64,000 bases of DNA from the NCBI RefSeq assembly GCF_038096165.1, contig NZ_CP151076.1, forward strand, positions 1,674,001 to 1,738,000. The letters are read 5' to 3'. The first letter of the stretch is position 1. Each line of letters opens with the position of its first letter. This document shows positions 10,435 to 19,125 of this stretch, one piece after another. This DNA comes from Pseudomonas sp. G.S.17. Its GTDB lineage: Bacteria; Pseudomonadota; Gammaproteobacteria; Pseudomonadales; Pseudomonadaceae. A model generated the notes under the pieces. The model was not told the DNA's origin. It saw only the letters and a list, made by a program, of their open reading frames with translations, and ran no database searches. The translations under genes and the position numbers were made by a program.

Positions 10435-12154
10435 CCACTACAATGAGAGTCCCCCACTCATCAAATGCGACACCGGGATCATCCTGCGCCCCCCTCCCTT
10501 TCGTATGCAGCTTCCACAACCGCCGCCGCAACGCCTCGGTCACACTCGCCCACTCGTGGGCAATGTTCATTTCACTGTCGACCCGCATGCTGCGGGTGTT
10601 GATGTTGGCCGAGCCCTGGGTGGTAAAGACGTCGTCGATGATCATCAACTTGGAGTGGATGTACACCGGCATCCAGTCCTTGCCCGCCGGGGAGTCGTCG
10701 GCGACCAGCGAACAGATATGCACCTTCAGGTTGGGGATCGCCTGCAGAACAATCGGGCCGTCCTCAACGTCCTTGATTTTCCGATCCAGATCGGCTTGCC
10801 ACTGCTTGAGTTCCTTTTGCCCAACGTGGTCATGCAGATCGGGGGATGGCCGGGGCGGTGCATCTTTTTTGATCTGCTCGATGCGGCGCAGCTTCGTTAG
10901 CCCGGGAATGGTGTCGGCGCGCCCGAGACTTTCGAGCATGAGCTGGGTTTTCACGGTTCCTTTACCCATTCCATCGTCGCTGGCATTGGTGATGACGAAC
11001 AGGTGCAAGGCGCCATGCACGCCGGGGTCGCGCCCGCCTGAACCATGTCCGTCCGCGACCCCCTTGATCAGGTCGGCCAGGGGCGGCCAGCGGAAGTACT
11101 GGTTTTCGATATAGATGAACTGCCTGGCGTTGTTAACGGCCTTCAGGTAGAGCTGCTCGATTTCAAATATTTCTTCTTGCGGCTGGGTGCGAACCAGCTG
11201 AGCCATTTGCCGCAGGGCACCGGGGCTGCATTGCAACTGTGGTCCTAATTCCTTGGCCAGGCGTTTTTTGAGCAGGTCGTCGCCAGTCTCCTTGTGCCAG
11301 GCCGAGGCGAAGTTGTGGTGCAGGTGTTCCAGAATAGGCCCACTGAGCTGGCAGGAAATATCCTGACGTGGCGTGTCGCCACGCGGGCCCACATTGGGTG
11401 CAAGCTTGGTTTGCTTGGTGCGGTTCAGTGCCGAATGCGCGTCGGTATCCCAATACTCGTCAAGCATGTTATGGCCCATGACGAAGCCAGTGGCGCGCTC
11501 GGGTATTTCGTAATCGACCAGAACGGTTTTTTGGTGATGGCTCGGCGTCAGTCTCTGCACCAGGCGCATTTTTGTGCTGATCTCAGCGTCGAGGCTTTCA
11601 TATTTGAGCCAATGGGCAATCTCGCTCCGTTCATCCTGGCTGAAGCCGCGGCCGACGAAGACAGGACGACGCAGATCACGTCCCAGAGCTTTGTCGCCGC
11701 TGACCGCACACTCGGCATACCAGTATTTGTCGAAGGCGTATTGGTCTTCGGTACTGTGTTGCAGTTCTTTCTGCAGGATGCGTAATTTGCCCTTGCCTGG
11801 CAGGTTGGTCTCGCCCGCTGCACCGGCAAGGTTCAACGGAAACTCCCAGCCCAGCACTCGAACTTCTACGCCTTGGCTGGCTTTGAACATCAGCAATTCA
11901 CCAATGCTGGGCACGCATTGGTTGCGTATGAAAAACATCGACGGCTGAAAACCCCAGCAGATGATGTCGATGGTCTTGGTGGCTTGGGCGATGGCCAGAT
12001 GCACCGCGCGAAAGGCCTCCTCGCCATTGACCAAGGGCTGGTAGGTCGCCTTGCTCGGGTGATATTTGGATTTTTTCACGTACCACGGCAAGGTACAGGT
12101 CACCTCGTTGGTATCTTGGAGCGCCACTGGCGTTACGATGTCCTCTTGAGTCAT
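10409..12154 (-). CDS. tle5: Type VI secretion phospholipase D effector (Tle5 family), C-terminus replaced by IS3 sequence
   Basis: The product has two HxKxxxxD phospholipase D motifs: H207/K209/D214 in HHQKTVLVD and H500/K502/D507 in IHSKLMIID. This is the layout of Tle5 (PldA/PldB) effectors, which hydrolyse phospholipids of target cells. The ATG at 12154 overlaps the vgrG stop (ATGA), so it is coupled to its carrier. The IS3 element entered at codon 571: the last ten residues (VVVNSFRTPR) are encoded by the insertion end, and 31 native residues are lost. Both active-site motifs remain, so residual activity is possible; loss of the tail may affect folding. No signal peptide is seen, as expected for VgrG-delivered cargo. 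Confidence 0.88.
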
Positions 12155-14886
12155 TGGGTTTCCTCCTTGTCTCTGAGTCCGTGCAATATTTCTGCGTACT
12201 CGTCACGGTGATTGGTATGCGAACCGGACTGACTCACCTCGACATACGTGTCTGAAGGGTGGTTATGCAAACCACCGTTGGCCAGTTGCCCCTGCTCGGG
12301 ATTACGGTATTTGCCTGGAACCGGAATCCGGTAGCTCGTCCCGCTGGCCAGCTCCAATCGGTACTCACGGGTCACGACCTGATGGTCAATCGGCATTTGC
12401 CCCGTCTGATCCAATACACCTTGCTTCAACAACGCACCGTCGGCGTAAAGCTTGTAGGGCATGCCTGCCATATCTTTGCCGCTCGCATTGGGGGAACTTG
12501 ACAAATTGAACCGCAACACCTGGCTGGACAGACTTTCGCTGGACAGGATCTGCGGATAATCCGGGTGCGTGGCTGTCATGCTGGCAGCGCCGCTGTATTC
12601 ATAACTCGCGGACTTGACGTTGTAGTCCCCCGCCGAGCCGGATTCGATGCTGTTCGCGTCGAGGGTGATGTAGCTGCCGCCGCCGTTGAGGATGATTTTC
12701 TTTTTGGCGGTGATGTGGATTTCATCTTCGGTGCTGGTGATCTTCAGGCCATGCCGGGCCAGCAGTTCCAGGCGGTCGTTTTGTGCCTGGATGTTCACCG
12801 GCCCCTGATTGGCGATCAGTTTGATGCCCATCTTGCGCACGAACAGGCTCATGCCTGCGCCCACGCCGATAAACAGGCGTTTCACCACGCTGATGTCGGC
12901 TTCGGCGCCCGCGTTGAGCATCAGGTTTTTCTGCGCCGCCAGTTGCAGATGCTGGCCGCTGGTCAGGGCGATGCCTTTTGGGGCGCTGAGCAATAACACC
13001 GAGGTCTTGAGCTGTTCGAGATCCTGTTTGAGCAGGTTCAGTTGCGCCTGAACATCGGCCGGATCGGCATTGGCTGCTTCCGCGTCGACCGACAGGTTTT
13101 GCAATTGCTCGCCAGCCTGTTGCAGCCGGTCGATGGCCTTGCTTATGTCGAGCACCTGGCCTTGGGCTTTGGCTTGTTCATCCGCACTAATAAAAATGCC
13201 TTTGCCACCCCGAATCGCCCCCCAGCCATCGGTCCGCAGTTCAAACCCTTCGCCGCGTTTTTTCTTCTCGGCGTCCACCAGATGCCCAAGATTCAGCTGG
13301 CTTTTGCCGCTGTGTTCGGTGCTGAGTTTGATGTGCTCGGAGCCGCGCAGGTCTTCCATGCGCAGTTTGTTGTTGGCCGGGGTGCGCAGGACGTTGCGGG
13401 TGTAGTCGCGTTTGCGCAGGGTGACGTGGTCCGGGCGGCGGTCATCGTGCAGGGCGTGGGCGATGTAAGGTCGGTCGGGGTCGCCTTGTTCGAAGGCGAT
13501 GGCCACTTCGGTGCCGGCAATCAGCGGCAGATGCAGGCCGTGGGTGTCGCCGGCATAAGGGCGCGCGAGGCGCAGCAGCATGCTTTCCTGGCCGGGTTTC
13601 CAGCTGTCGCGGTCGAACAGGAAGTTGACCCGATAGTAGCCATCCCGGTCGATTTCGGAGTAAGGGGCGTTTTTCTGCGGGCTGGTGACACGCGCCGGTA
13701 CGGTGCCGGCGATTTGCGGCTTCGCCACCAAGGGCGGGCGGAAACAGACGGTTTCCGAATAGGGGATGGCCTCGAAGGTGACTTCGAAACTGCGATCACG
13801 GGCGGCGCAAGTGTTCAGTTGGGTAATGACTGCGCCCGGCGCGAAGGCCTGCGGAGCGCCGGTGATTTTCAGAACCTGACCGAGGCCCAGCGTCGCGCTG
13901 CTGCTGGCACCGCTGAGTTGGGTCTGGCCGTTGAGGTAGCGCTCGTGACGCAGACGCGCGTAGAAAAAACCGCTTTCGCTTAACAGGTCTTCATCCTGAG
14001 CAATCCGGTCGCCGAGCACGGTGTAGGGTTCGGCGTAGTGGTAAGCCTCGCCGTAGGTGGTTTTTGCGCCTCGGGTCTGATCGACTTCGCCGTTGAGCCA
14101 GGCATTGGCATCGCGATGGTGATAAGCGCGAAAGTTGATGTTCTTTTCCACCACTTGGTGGCTGGTTTGCAGTTGCCACACACCATCCTGCCCGCTGCTG
14201 GTAAAACCAGACGGCGAACGCAAGGGCAGTTCGACACCGAACTGGTAATGACGCTGGTCGTCATGAAACTCAACAACATCAATCTTCAGGCGTTGGTCGA
14301 CGGTGAAGCGAAACCAGATACCCACTTCGGCCAGCAGCCGGGTAATAAACACCAAGTCGCTTTCGCCGTACTGCATGACCTGTTCGCGCCTGGGGTAGTC
14401 GCGCGCCAGTTTGAACAGAAAGTCCTGGCCTTCGAAGTTGTGCCGACTGCGCAGAATGCTCTCGACAATAGTCGGCACCGACTGGTGCTGATAAATGCGG
14501 AACTGCTTGCCCTTATCGAGCAGTGCCAGACGCGGTTGCAGGGTCAGAGCGTAATGGGCTTCATCGTTGGAATCGGACAGGCGCTTGAAGCCGGTGACCA
14601 CGCCATGCAACGTGCGCAGCGGCGGCTCGGGCACGACGGAAAGGAAGTCCGGCGTCATCTTCGGGTACTTGGGCGGCAATCCATGCAGACTGAACGTTGC
14701 GGCCCGACCGAGCATCTTCTCGACCGCAATGTCCTGCTGCGCAGAGGTGAACTCCACGTCGTACTTGAACGGCTGGCTCAGATGTTCTTCGCCCTTGAAA
14801 GTCAGGACGTCGAGGGATGCATCGACATCACTTACTTGCAGTTTGTGGCGGCTGTGGTCGAAGAAAGCGCGCAGTTGGTTTTGCAT
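12151..14886 (-). CDS. vgrG: VgrG spike protein (TssI) with C-terminal extension
   Basis: A 911-residue type VI secretion spike. The order is an N-terminal gp27-like part (to about 380), a gp5/OB-fold part (around GTVPARVTSPQKN), a DUF2345 domain (about 620-770, around KGIALTSGQHLQLAAQKN) and a C-terminal extension of about 130 residues ending SHTNHRDEYAEILHGL. I chose the ATG at 14886 because AAGGA lies 9 bp upstream; a TTG at 14892 would leave too short a spacing. The gene overlaps the Tle5 gene, and the extension probably docks that effector. No other T6SS structural genes are in the window, so this is a satellite vgrG island. Confidence 0.93.
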   Translation of the reverse strand: MQNQLRAFFDHSRHKLQVSDVDASLDVLTFKGEEHLSQPFKYDVEFTSAQQDIAVEKMLGRAATFSLHGLPPKYPKMTPDFLSVVPEPPLRTLHGVVTGFKRLSDSNDEAHYALTLQPRLALLDKGKQFRIYQHQSVPTIVESILRSRHNFEGQDFLFKLARDYPRREQVMQYGESDLVFITRLLAEVGIWFRFTVDQRLKIDVVEFHDDQRHYQFGVELPLRSPSGFTSSGQDGVWQLQTSHQVVEKNINFRAYHHRDANAWLNGEVDQTRGAKTTYGEAYHYAEPYTVLGDRIAQDEDLLSESGFFYARLRHERYLNGQTQLSGASSSATLGLGQVLKITGAPQAFAPGAVITQLNTCAARDRSFEVTFEAIPYSETVCFRPPLVAKPQIAGTVPARVTSPQKNAPYSEIDRDGYYRVNFLFDRDSWKPGQESMLLRLARPYAGDTHGLHLPLIAGTEVAIAFEQGDPDRPYIAHALHDDRRPDHVTLRKRDYTRNVLRTPANNKLRMEDLRGSEHIKLSTEHSGKSQLNLGHLVDAEKKKRGEGFELRTDGWGAIRGGKGIFISADEQAKAQGQVLDISKAIDRLQQAGEQLQNLSVDAEAANADPADVQAQLNLLKQDLEQLKTSVLLLSAPKGIALTSGQHLQLAAQKNLMLNAGAEADISVVKRLFIGVGAGMSLFVRKMGIKLIANQGPVNIQAQNDRLELLARHGLKITSTEDEIHITAKKKIILNGGGSYITLDANSIESGSAGDYNVKSASYEYSGAASMTATHPDYPQILSSESLSSQVLRFNLSSSPNASGKDMAGMPYKLYADGALLKQGVLDQTGQMPIDHQVVTREYRLELASGTSYRIPVPGKYRNPEQGQLANGGLHNHPSDTYVEVSQSGSHTNHRDEYAEILHGLRDKEETQ

Positions 14887-15118
14887 ATTCAAGCATCCTT
14901 GGAAGTGGGCTGTGGCTGTGTCGTCCGTGACTTAGGTATATTTGAACTCAACTACTTGTCCCGTGCACTTTGAAGTTGTCTGCCTGAGCTGTATTGGTCG
15001 TTACCAGCTGCGCTGGGCGCCAGCTAGTCCAAGGGTCATGGACTGTTTTCTGCCGGGCGACAATGAATCATCGCAACTGCATAATCCATAGTGGAAAGTG
15101 CAAAGGAGAAATTTCCGA

Positions 15119-15202
15119 ATGCTTTTCGGATTGTTCCTACAGATAATTATTATTGACTTGATATTGCTGATGGTGAATGCGGGGGTTGCAGTCGCGCAGT
15201 AA
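15119..15202 (+). CDS. Possible 27-residue hydrophobic peptide
   Basis: A short frame from the ATG at 15119 to TAA encodes MLFGLFLQIIIID followed by LILLMVNAGVAVAQ, a single membrane helix with one aspartate. AAAGGAG lies 10-15 bp upstream. It sits in an AT-richer stretch, divergent from vgrG. Size and shape resemble small membrane proteins or type I toxins, but no antisense RNA is evident and the family is not recognised. It could also be a chance frame. Confidence 0.35.
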   Translation: MLFGLFLQIIIIDLILLMVNAGVAVAQ

Positions 15203-15221
15203 ATAAGGATTCGTTAACAGG

Positions 15222-15299
15222 TGTTGCCCGCGAAGTTGTCAACTCAACCGCTAAATATATTGACTGGAACACCGATTCGCGGGCAAGCCTCGCTCCTAT
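15222..15299. repeat. REP-like palindrome remnant pair
   Basis: TGCCCGCGAAGTTG near 15224 and GATTCGCGGGCAAGCCTCGC near 15272-15291 are inverted, related to the GCGAGGCTTGCCCGCGAA unit found elsewhere in the window. It lies downstream of the small minus-strand gene ending at 15313. Confidence 0.5.
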
Positions 15300-15312
15300 G
15301 CTTTGCGTCGAA

Positions 15313-15576
15313 TCAATCCATGCGCTTATCCATCCGCACTTCCATCACCTCCAACACATCACAACTATCCTGCAACAACAAACAAGCTGCCTGCGCAACA
15401 TGGGCGAGGTGTTTTTCGTCGGGGTCTTTGAGGTCGGCGGTGCTCAGGCAGGCCATGAGGTTTTTCACGGCGGTCAGGCGTTCGACGGCGCAGTGGTGCA
15501 GGTCGGGGAAGGGCGCGTTTGGGTTGATGAAGAGGACGGTTTTTGGATTTTGATTCAGCGGGGTGTATTGGGTCAT
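15313..15576 (-). CDS. Small protein of unknown function (Pseudomonas DUF3077/DUF6124-like)
   Basis: An 87-residue protein from the ATG at 15576: MTQYTPLNQNPKTVLFINPN, then a helical part containing AVERLTAVKNLMACLSTADL and ending EVRMDKRMD. Small Pseudomonas proteins of DUF3077/DUF6124 type have the same plan: a short polar N-terminus, one strand, and a helical domain with ALA/SER-rich repeats. The match is by general shape, so the family is uncertain. There is no clear Shine-Dalgarno sequence. The frame stays open upstream to 15912, so a longer product cannot be excluded, but the upstream part looks like a structured leader rather than protein. Confidence 0.55.
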   Translation of the reverse strand: MTQYTPLNQNPKTVLFINPNAPFPDLHHCAVERLTAVKNLMACLSTADLKDPDEKHLAHVAQAACLLLQDSCDVLEVMEVRMDKRMD

Positions 15577-15830
15577 TTTCTTAAAACCATATGTGTTTTC
15601 TGGACCTGTCTCCTGTTTCGTCGCCAAACAAAACTGGGTGACAGCTGTACGCAGGTTGGCGAACCGGTCACATATACCCGGCAGATCCGAAGATCTCCCA
15701 CGCACAGCTGCCATAAATGCTGCCCACACCAAAATGAAGACAACCGAGCGCTGGAGCTGTTGCGTATATGTAGATCGGATCGCCAAATCCGGTCGCTGAT
15801 GTGCAGCGACGGGGCGAATCATAGGGAGAT
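15577..15830 (-). promoter_or_regulatory. Structured 5' leader of the small gene at 15313
   Basis: On the minus strand the leader holds a strong hairpin AGATC-TTCG-GATCT at 15683-15696, with the extra-stable cUUCGg loop. It is followed by GGTTCGCCAACC (a 4-bp stem) and the palindrome ACAGCTGT. The structure lies about 110-125 nt before the start codon. From memory, similar sequence precedes other small Pseudomonas genes of this type, but I could not compare it here. Confidence 0.4.
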
Positions 15831-15870
15831 GGTTTGTTCGGTGCAACCGCTGGCCGGATGATGGCGGGTT

Positions 15871-16133
15871 CGTTGGATCGAGGCTTGCCCGCGAATCAGG
15901 CGCCTTGGTCAACCAGCCCCATCTCGTTATCGTTCTTCGGGGACAAGTCCCCTCCTACCGGTTGGGTAAGCTTTGGTAGGACCGGACTTGTCCGGGAAAG
16001 CGTCGGGTTTGCCAAAGAGATCTTCAGCGCTTGCTCCAGCGTCTTCGGGGACTTGCTCCAACGGGATCGTGTTTTCTTGAGGTTTCTGGTCACCAGCGCC
16101 AACGCCTTCCCGGATGAATCCGTCCCCACGGGA
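15871..16133. repeat. REP cluster upstream of the MFS-acyltransferase gene
   Basis: The region between the small gene and the transporter gene contains no credible CDS. It has GGATCGAGGCTTGCCCGCGA (15875-15894), GGGGACAAGTCCCC (15939-15952), TAGGACCGGACTTGTCCGGG (15977-15996) and CTTCCCGGATGAATCCG (16106-16122), all members of the palindromic REP types found throughout the window. Confidence 0.7.
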
Positions 16134-16267
16134 TTTTGCTCACTCAATAAGGTCGGATTTCCCTGCACAATCAGAAACGTCCTATCGACATAACGTAAGC
16201 GAACGTCTTCAATGTGGCTCGCACTGGATCAACCTTCCAATCGCAACGCTATTCAGGACCACGGACG

Positions 16268-18142
16268 ATGAGCCACCCGTCACAATTCACGCTGTTAGGG
16301 AAACGCCGCTTCCTGCCGTTTTTCATTACCCAGTCCCTTGGGGCGTTCAATGACAATGTGCTCAAGCAGTCGTTGATCCTGGCGATTCTCTACAAGCTGG
16401 CCATCGAGGGCGATCGTTCCATCTGGGTCAATCTGTGTGCCTTGCTGTTCATCCTGCCGTTTTTCCTGTTCTCGGCGCTGGCCGGGCAGTTTGGCGAGAA
16501 GTACGCCAAGGATGCGTTGATCCGTCTGATCAAGCTGGGCGAGATCGGGATCATGCTGGTCGGGGCGGCGGGGTTCGTGTTGGGGCATTTGTGGCTGATG
16601 TTGCTGGCGTTGTTCGCCATGGGCACGCACTCGGCGCTGTTCGGGCCGGTGAAGTATTCGATCCTGCCGCAGCACCTGCGTGAAGACGAGTTGGTGGGCG
16701 GTAACGGTCTGGTGGAAATGGGCACGTTTCTGGCGATCCTGGCCGGCACCATCAGCGCCGGGGTGATGATGTCCACTTCGGGCTACGCGCCGCTGGTTGC
16801 CGGTGTCATGGTGTTGGTGGCGTGCCTGGGTTATCTCGCCAGCCGCAGTATTCCCCGCGCGGCCGCCGCGACGCCGGAGATGAAGATCAACTGGAATATC
16901 TTCAGCCAGTCCTGGGCCACGTTGTGCATGGGCCTGAACCAGACACCCGCGGTGTCGCGCTCGATTGTCGGCAACTCGTGGTTCTGGTTTGTCGGCGCGA
17001 TCTACCTCACGCAGATCCCGGCCTACGCCAAAGAATGGCTGTACGGCGACGAAACCGTGGTGACGCTGATTCTGACCGTGTTTTCCATCGGCATTGCCGC
17101 AGGCTCGATGCTTTGCGAGCGCCTGTCCGGGCGCAAGGTTGAGATCGGACTGGTGCCGTTCGGCTCCATGGGGCTGACGGTGTTTGGTTTGCTGCTGTGG
17201 TGGCATTCGGGACAGATGCCGCAGAACGTCATGGCCAATGACTGGCTTCAGGTGCTGTCCTTCAGTCAGGCGTGGTGGGTGCTGATCGATATTCTGGGCA
17301 TCGGCGTCTTCGGCGGCTTTTACATCGTGCCGCTGTACGCACTGATTCAGTCGCGTACCCTGGAGAGCGAGCGCTCCCGGGTGATCGCCGCCAACAACAT
17401 TCTCAACGCGCTGTTCATGGTGGTTTCGGCGCTGGTGTCGATCCTGCTGCTCAGCGTTGCCAAGCTGTCGATCCCGCAGCTGTTTCTGGTCATCTCGCTG
17501 ATGAACATCGCGGTCAACACTTACATCTTCAAGATCGTGCCCGAGTTCACCATGCGCTTCCTGATCTGGCTGCTCAGCCATTCCATGTACCGCGTCGAGC
17601 ATCGCAACCTGGAGCTGATTCCCGATGAGGGCGCTGCGCTGCTGGTTTGCAATCATGTGTCGTTCGTCGATGCGTTGCTGATCGGCGGTGCGGTGCGGCG
17701 GCCGATTCGTTTCGTGATGTATTACAAAATCTACAACCTGCCGGTGCTCAACTTTATTTTTCGCACCGCCGGGACCATTCCGATTGCCGGGCGTAACGAA
17801 GATTTGCAGATCTACGAACAGGCGTTCAGCCGAATCGCCCGGTACCTCAACGACGGCGAACTGGTGTGTATTTTCCCGGAAGGCAAGCTGACCGGCGACG
17901 GGGAAATCGACGAGTTCAAGGGTGGCATGATCAAGGTGCTGGAGCAGACTCAGGTGCCGGTGATTCCGCTGGCATTGCAGGGTTTGTGGGGCAGCTTTTT
18001 CAGTCGTGATCCGAACAAGGGCGTGTTTCGGCGCTTGTGGTCACGGGTCACTGTGGTTGCCGGGCCAGCGCTGGCGGCCGACGGTTCGGCACCCGCGCAG
18101 GCTCGGGAACAAGTGGCGCTGCTGCGCGGAAGCCAGCGCTGA
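16268..18142 (+). CDS. MFS lysophospholipid transporter fused to PlsC-type acyltransferase
   Basis: A 624-residue fusion. Residues 1 to about 410 form an LplT-like major facilitator domain (LGAFNDNVLKQSLIL near the start, then about 12 helices). Residues about 430-624 form a PlsC acyltransferase with NHVSFVDA (the HX4D motif, written H-V-S-F-V-D) and FPEGKLTGDGE. It should flip lysophospholipids across the inner membrane and re-acylate them, like the LplT/Aas pair but without Aas's acyl-ACP synthetase domain. The ATG at 16268 has AGGA about 9 bp upstream and starts the typical N-terminus MSHPSQFTLL. It ends 7 bp before the convergent hydrolase gene. Confidence 0.85.
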   Translation: MSHPSQFTLLGKRRFLPFFITQSLGAFNDNVLKQSLILAILYKLAIEGDRSIWVNLCALLFILPFFLFSALAGQFGEKYAKDALIRLIKLGEIGIMLVGAAGFVLGHLWLMLLALFAMGTHSALFGPVKYSILPQHLREDELVGGNGLVEMGTFLAILAGTISAGVMMSTSGYAPLVAGVMVLVACLGYLASRSIPRAAAATPEMKINWNIFSQSWATLCMGLNQTPAVSRSIVGNSWFWFVGAIYLTQIPAYAKEWLYGDETVVTLILTVFSIGIAAGSMLCERLSGRKVEIGLVPFGSMGLTVFGLLLWWHSGQMPQNVMANDWLQVLSFSQAWWVLIDILGIGVFGGFYIVPLYALIQSRTLESERSRVIAANNILNALFMVVSALVSILLLSVAKLSIPQLFLVISLMNIAVNTYIFKIVPEFTMRFLIWLLSHSMYRVEHRNLELIPDEGAALLVCNHVSFVDALLIGGAVRRPIRFVMYYKIYNLPVLNFIFRTAGTIPIAGRNEDLQIYEQAFSRIARYLNDGELVCIFPEGKLTGDGEIDEFKGGMIKVLEQTQVPVIPLALQGLWGSFFSRDPNKGVFRRLWSRVTVVAGPALAADGSAPAQAREQVALLRGSQR

Positions 18143-18149
18143 GCCAGTT

Positions 18150-19106
18150 TCAGTGCTTGAGCAGCCAGGCGTCGATGGCCGCGTAAACGCCGGGGATGGC
18201 TTCGCTGATGCCGCTCATGCGCAGGAAGTCATGCGTCAGGCCGTCCTGAATGTTCAGGGTCACCGCCGTGCCGGTGGCGCTGAGCATTTCGGCGTAAGCC
18301 ACGCCTTCATCGAACAGCGGATCGAATTCGGCCAGGCTTATATAAGCGGGCGCCAGCGGCTTGAGGTCTTCGGTCAGCAACGGCGACATTCGCCAGTCGC
18401 TGCGCAGCGCCGGGTCGGGACTGTAATGCTGGTAAAACCACTGCAACGTTTCGCTTTCCAGCAGAAATCCTTGGTCATAGCGCTGATGGGACGTTCGCGT
18501 TCGCGAGGCGTCGGTCACCGGATAGAAAAGTAATTGCGCCTTGGGCCGCAGCTGAATGCTCCGGGATTCAAGCACGGCGCTGATCGCCAATACCGTGGCC
18601 AGGGTTGCACCGACGCTGTCCCCTGCGACGCTGATGTGGCGGTTGTCGATGTCGAGGTTTGCGGCGTGTTCGGCCAGCCAGTTCGCGGCGTCCAGCGCGT
18701 CATTGACCGGCGTCGGGAAGGGCGCTTCCGGCGCCAGACGATAAGCGGGTGCGAGTACCGACTGGCGACCACTGGCAGCCAGGCGACGGCATATCGAATC
18801 GTGGGAATCCAGGCTGCCGACCACGTAACCGCCGCCGTGAAAGTACAGAATTCCCGGTTGTGGCGTCGGTTCTTGCTGCGCCACGCGGTACAGCCTCGCC
18901 GCGATGTGCTGGCCATCACGGGTCGGGATCGACAGCGTGCTGACCTCAATGGTGGCGGGCGGGCAAGGGTCGAGCACTTGCGAAGTCTGTTCGAATTCGG
19001 CGCGTGCCTGCTCGACACTCAGCGCGTGCATCGGGCGACTCTTGCCGCTCAGGCGACCCATCTGCGCCAATTCCAGAAAACCTTCGAGGTCGGGGTCCAG
19101 AGGCAT
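18150..19106 (-). CDS. Alpha/beta hydrolase, hormone-sensitive-lipase family
   Basis: A 318-residue soluble esterase with an HGGG oxyanion motif at 90-93, a nucleophile elbow GDSVG with S164, and late Asp and His residues (AEFDPLFDEG and GLTHDF). The ATG at 19106 has AAAGGAA 5-10 bp upstream. It lies 19 bp after the stop of the terminal pyoverdine NRPS gene, in the same direction, so it is probably the last gene of that operon and iron-regulated with it. No known pyoverdine step is assigned to an HSL esterase; hydrolysis of an ester or amide in a pyoverdine intermediate, or of a miscoupled thioester, is only a guess. Confidence 0.8.
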   Translation of the reverse strand: MPLDPDLEGFLELAQMGRLSGKSRPMHALSVEQARAEFEQTSQVLDPCPPATIEVSTLSIPTRDGQHIAARLYRVAQQEPTPQPGILYFHGGGYVVGSLDSHDSICRRLAASGRQSVLAPAYRLAPEAPFPTPVNDALDAANWLAEHAANLDIDNRHISVAGDSVGATLATVLAISAVLESRSIQLRPKAQLLFYPVTDASRTRTSHQRYDQGFLLESETLQWFYQHYSPDPALRSDWRMSPLLTEDLKPLAPAYISLAEFDPLFDEGVAYAEMLSATGTAVTLNIQDGLTHDFLRMSGISEAIPGVYAAIDAWLLKH

Positions 19107-19125
19107 TGCGTGTTCCTTTCGTAGT

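Noticed and set aside
15313..15912. Long version (199 codons) of the small minus-strand gene
   Set aside because: The upstream half covers the UUCG hairpin and a REP unit and lacks a start site; the 87-residue product is preferred, though not proven.
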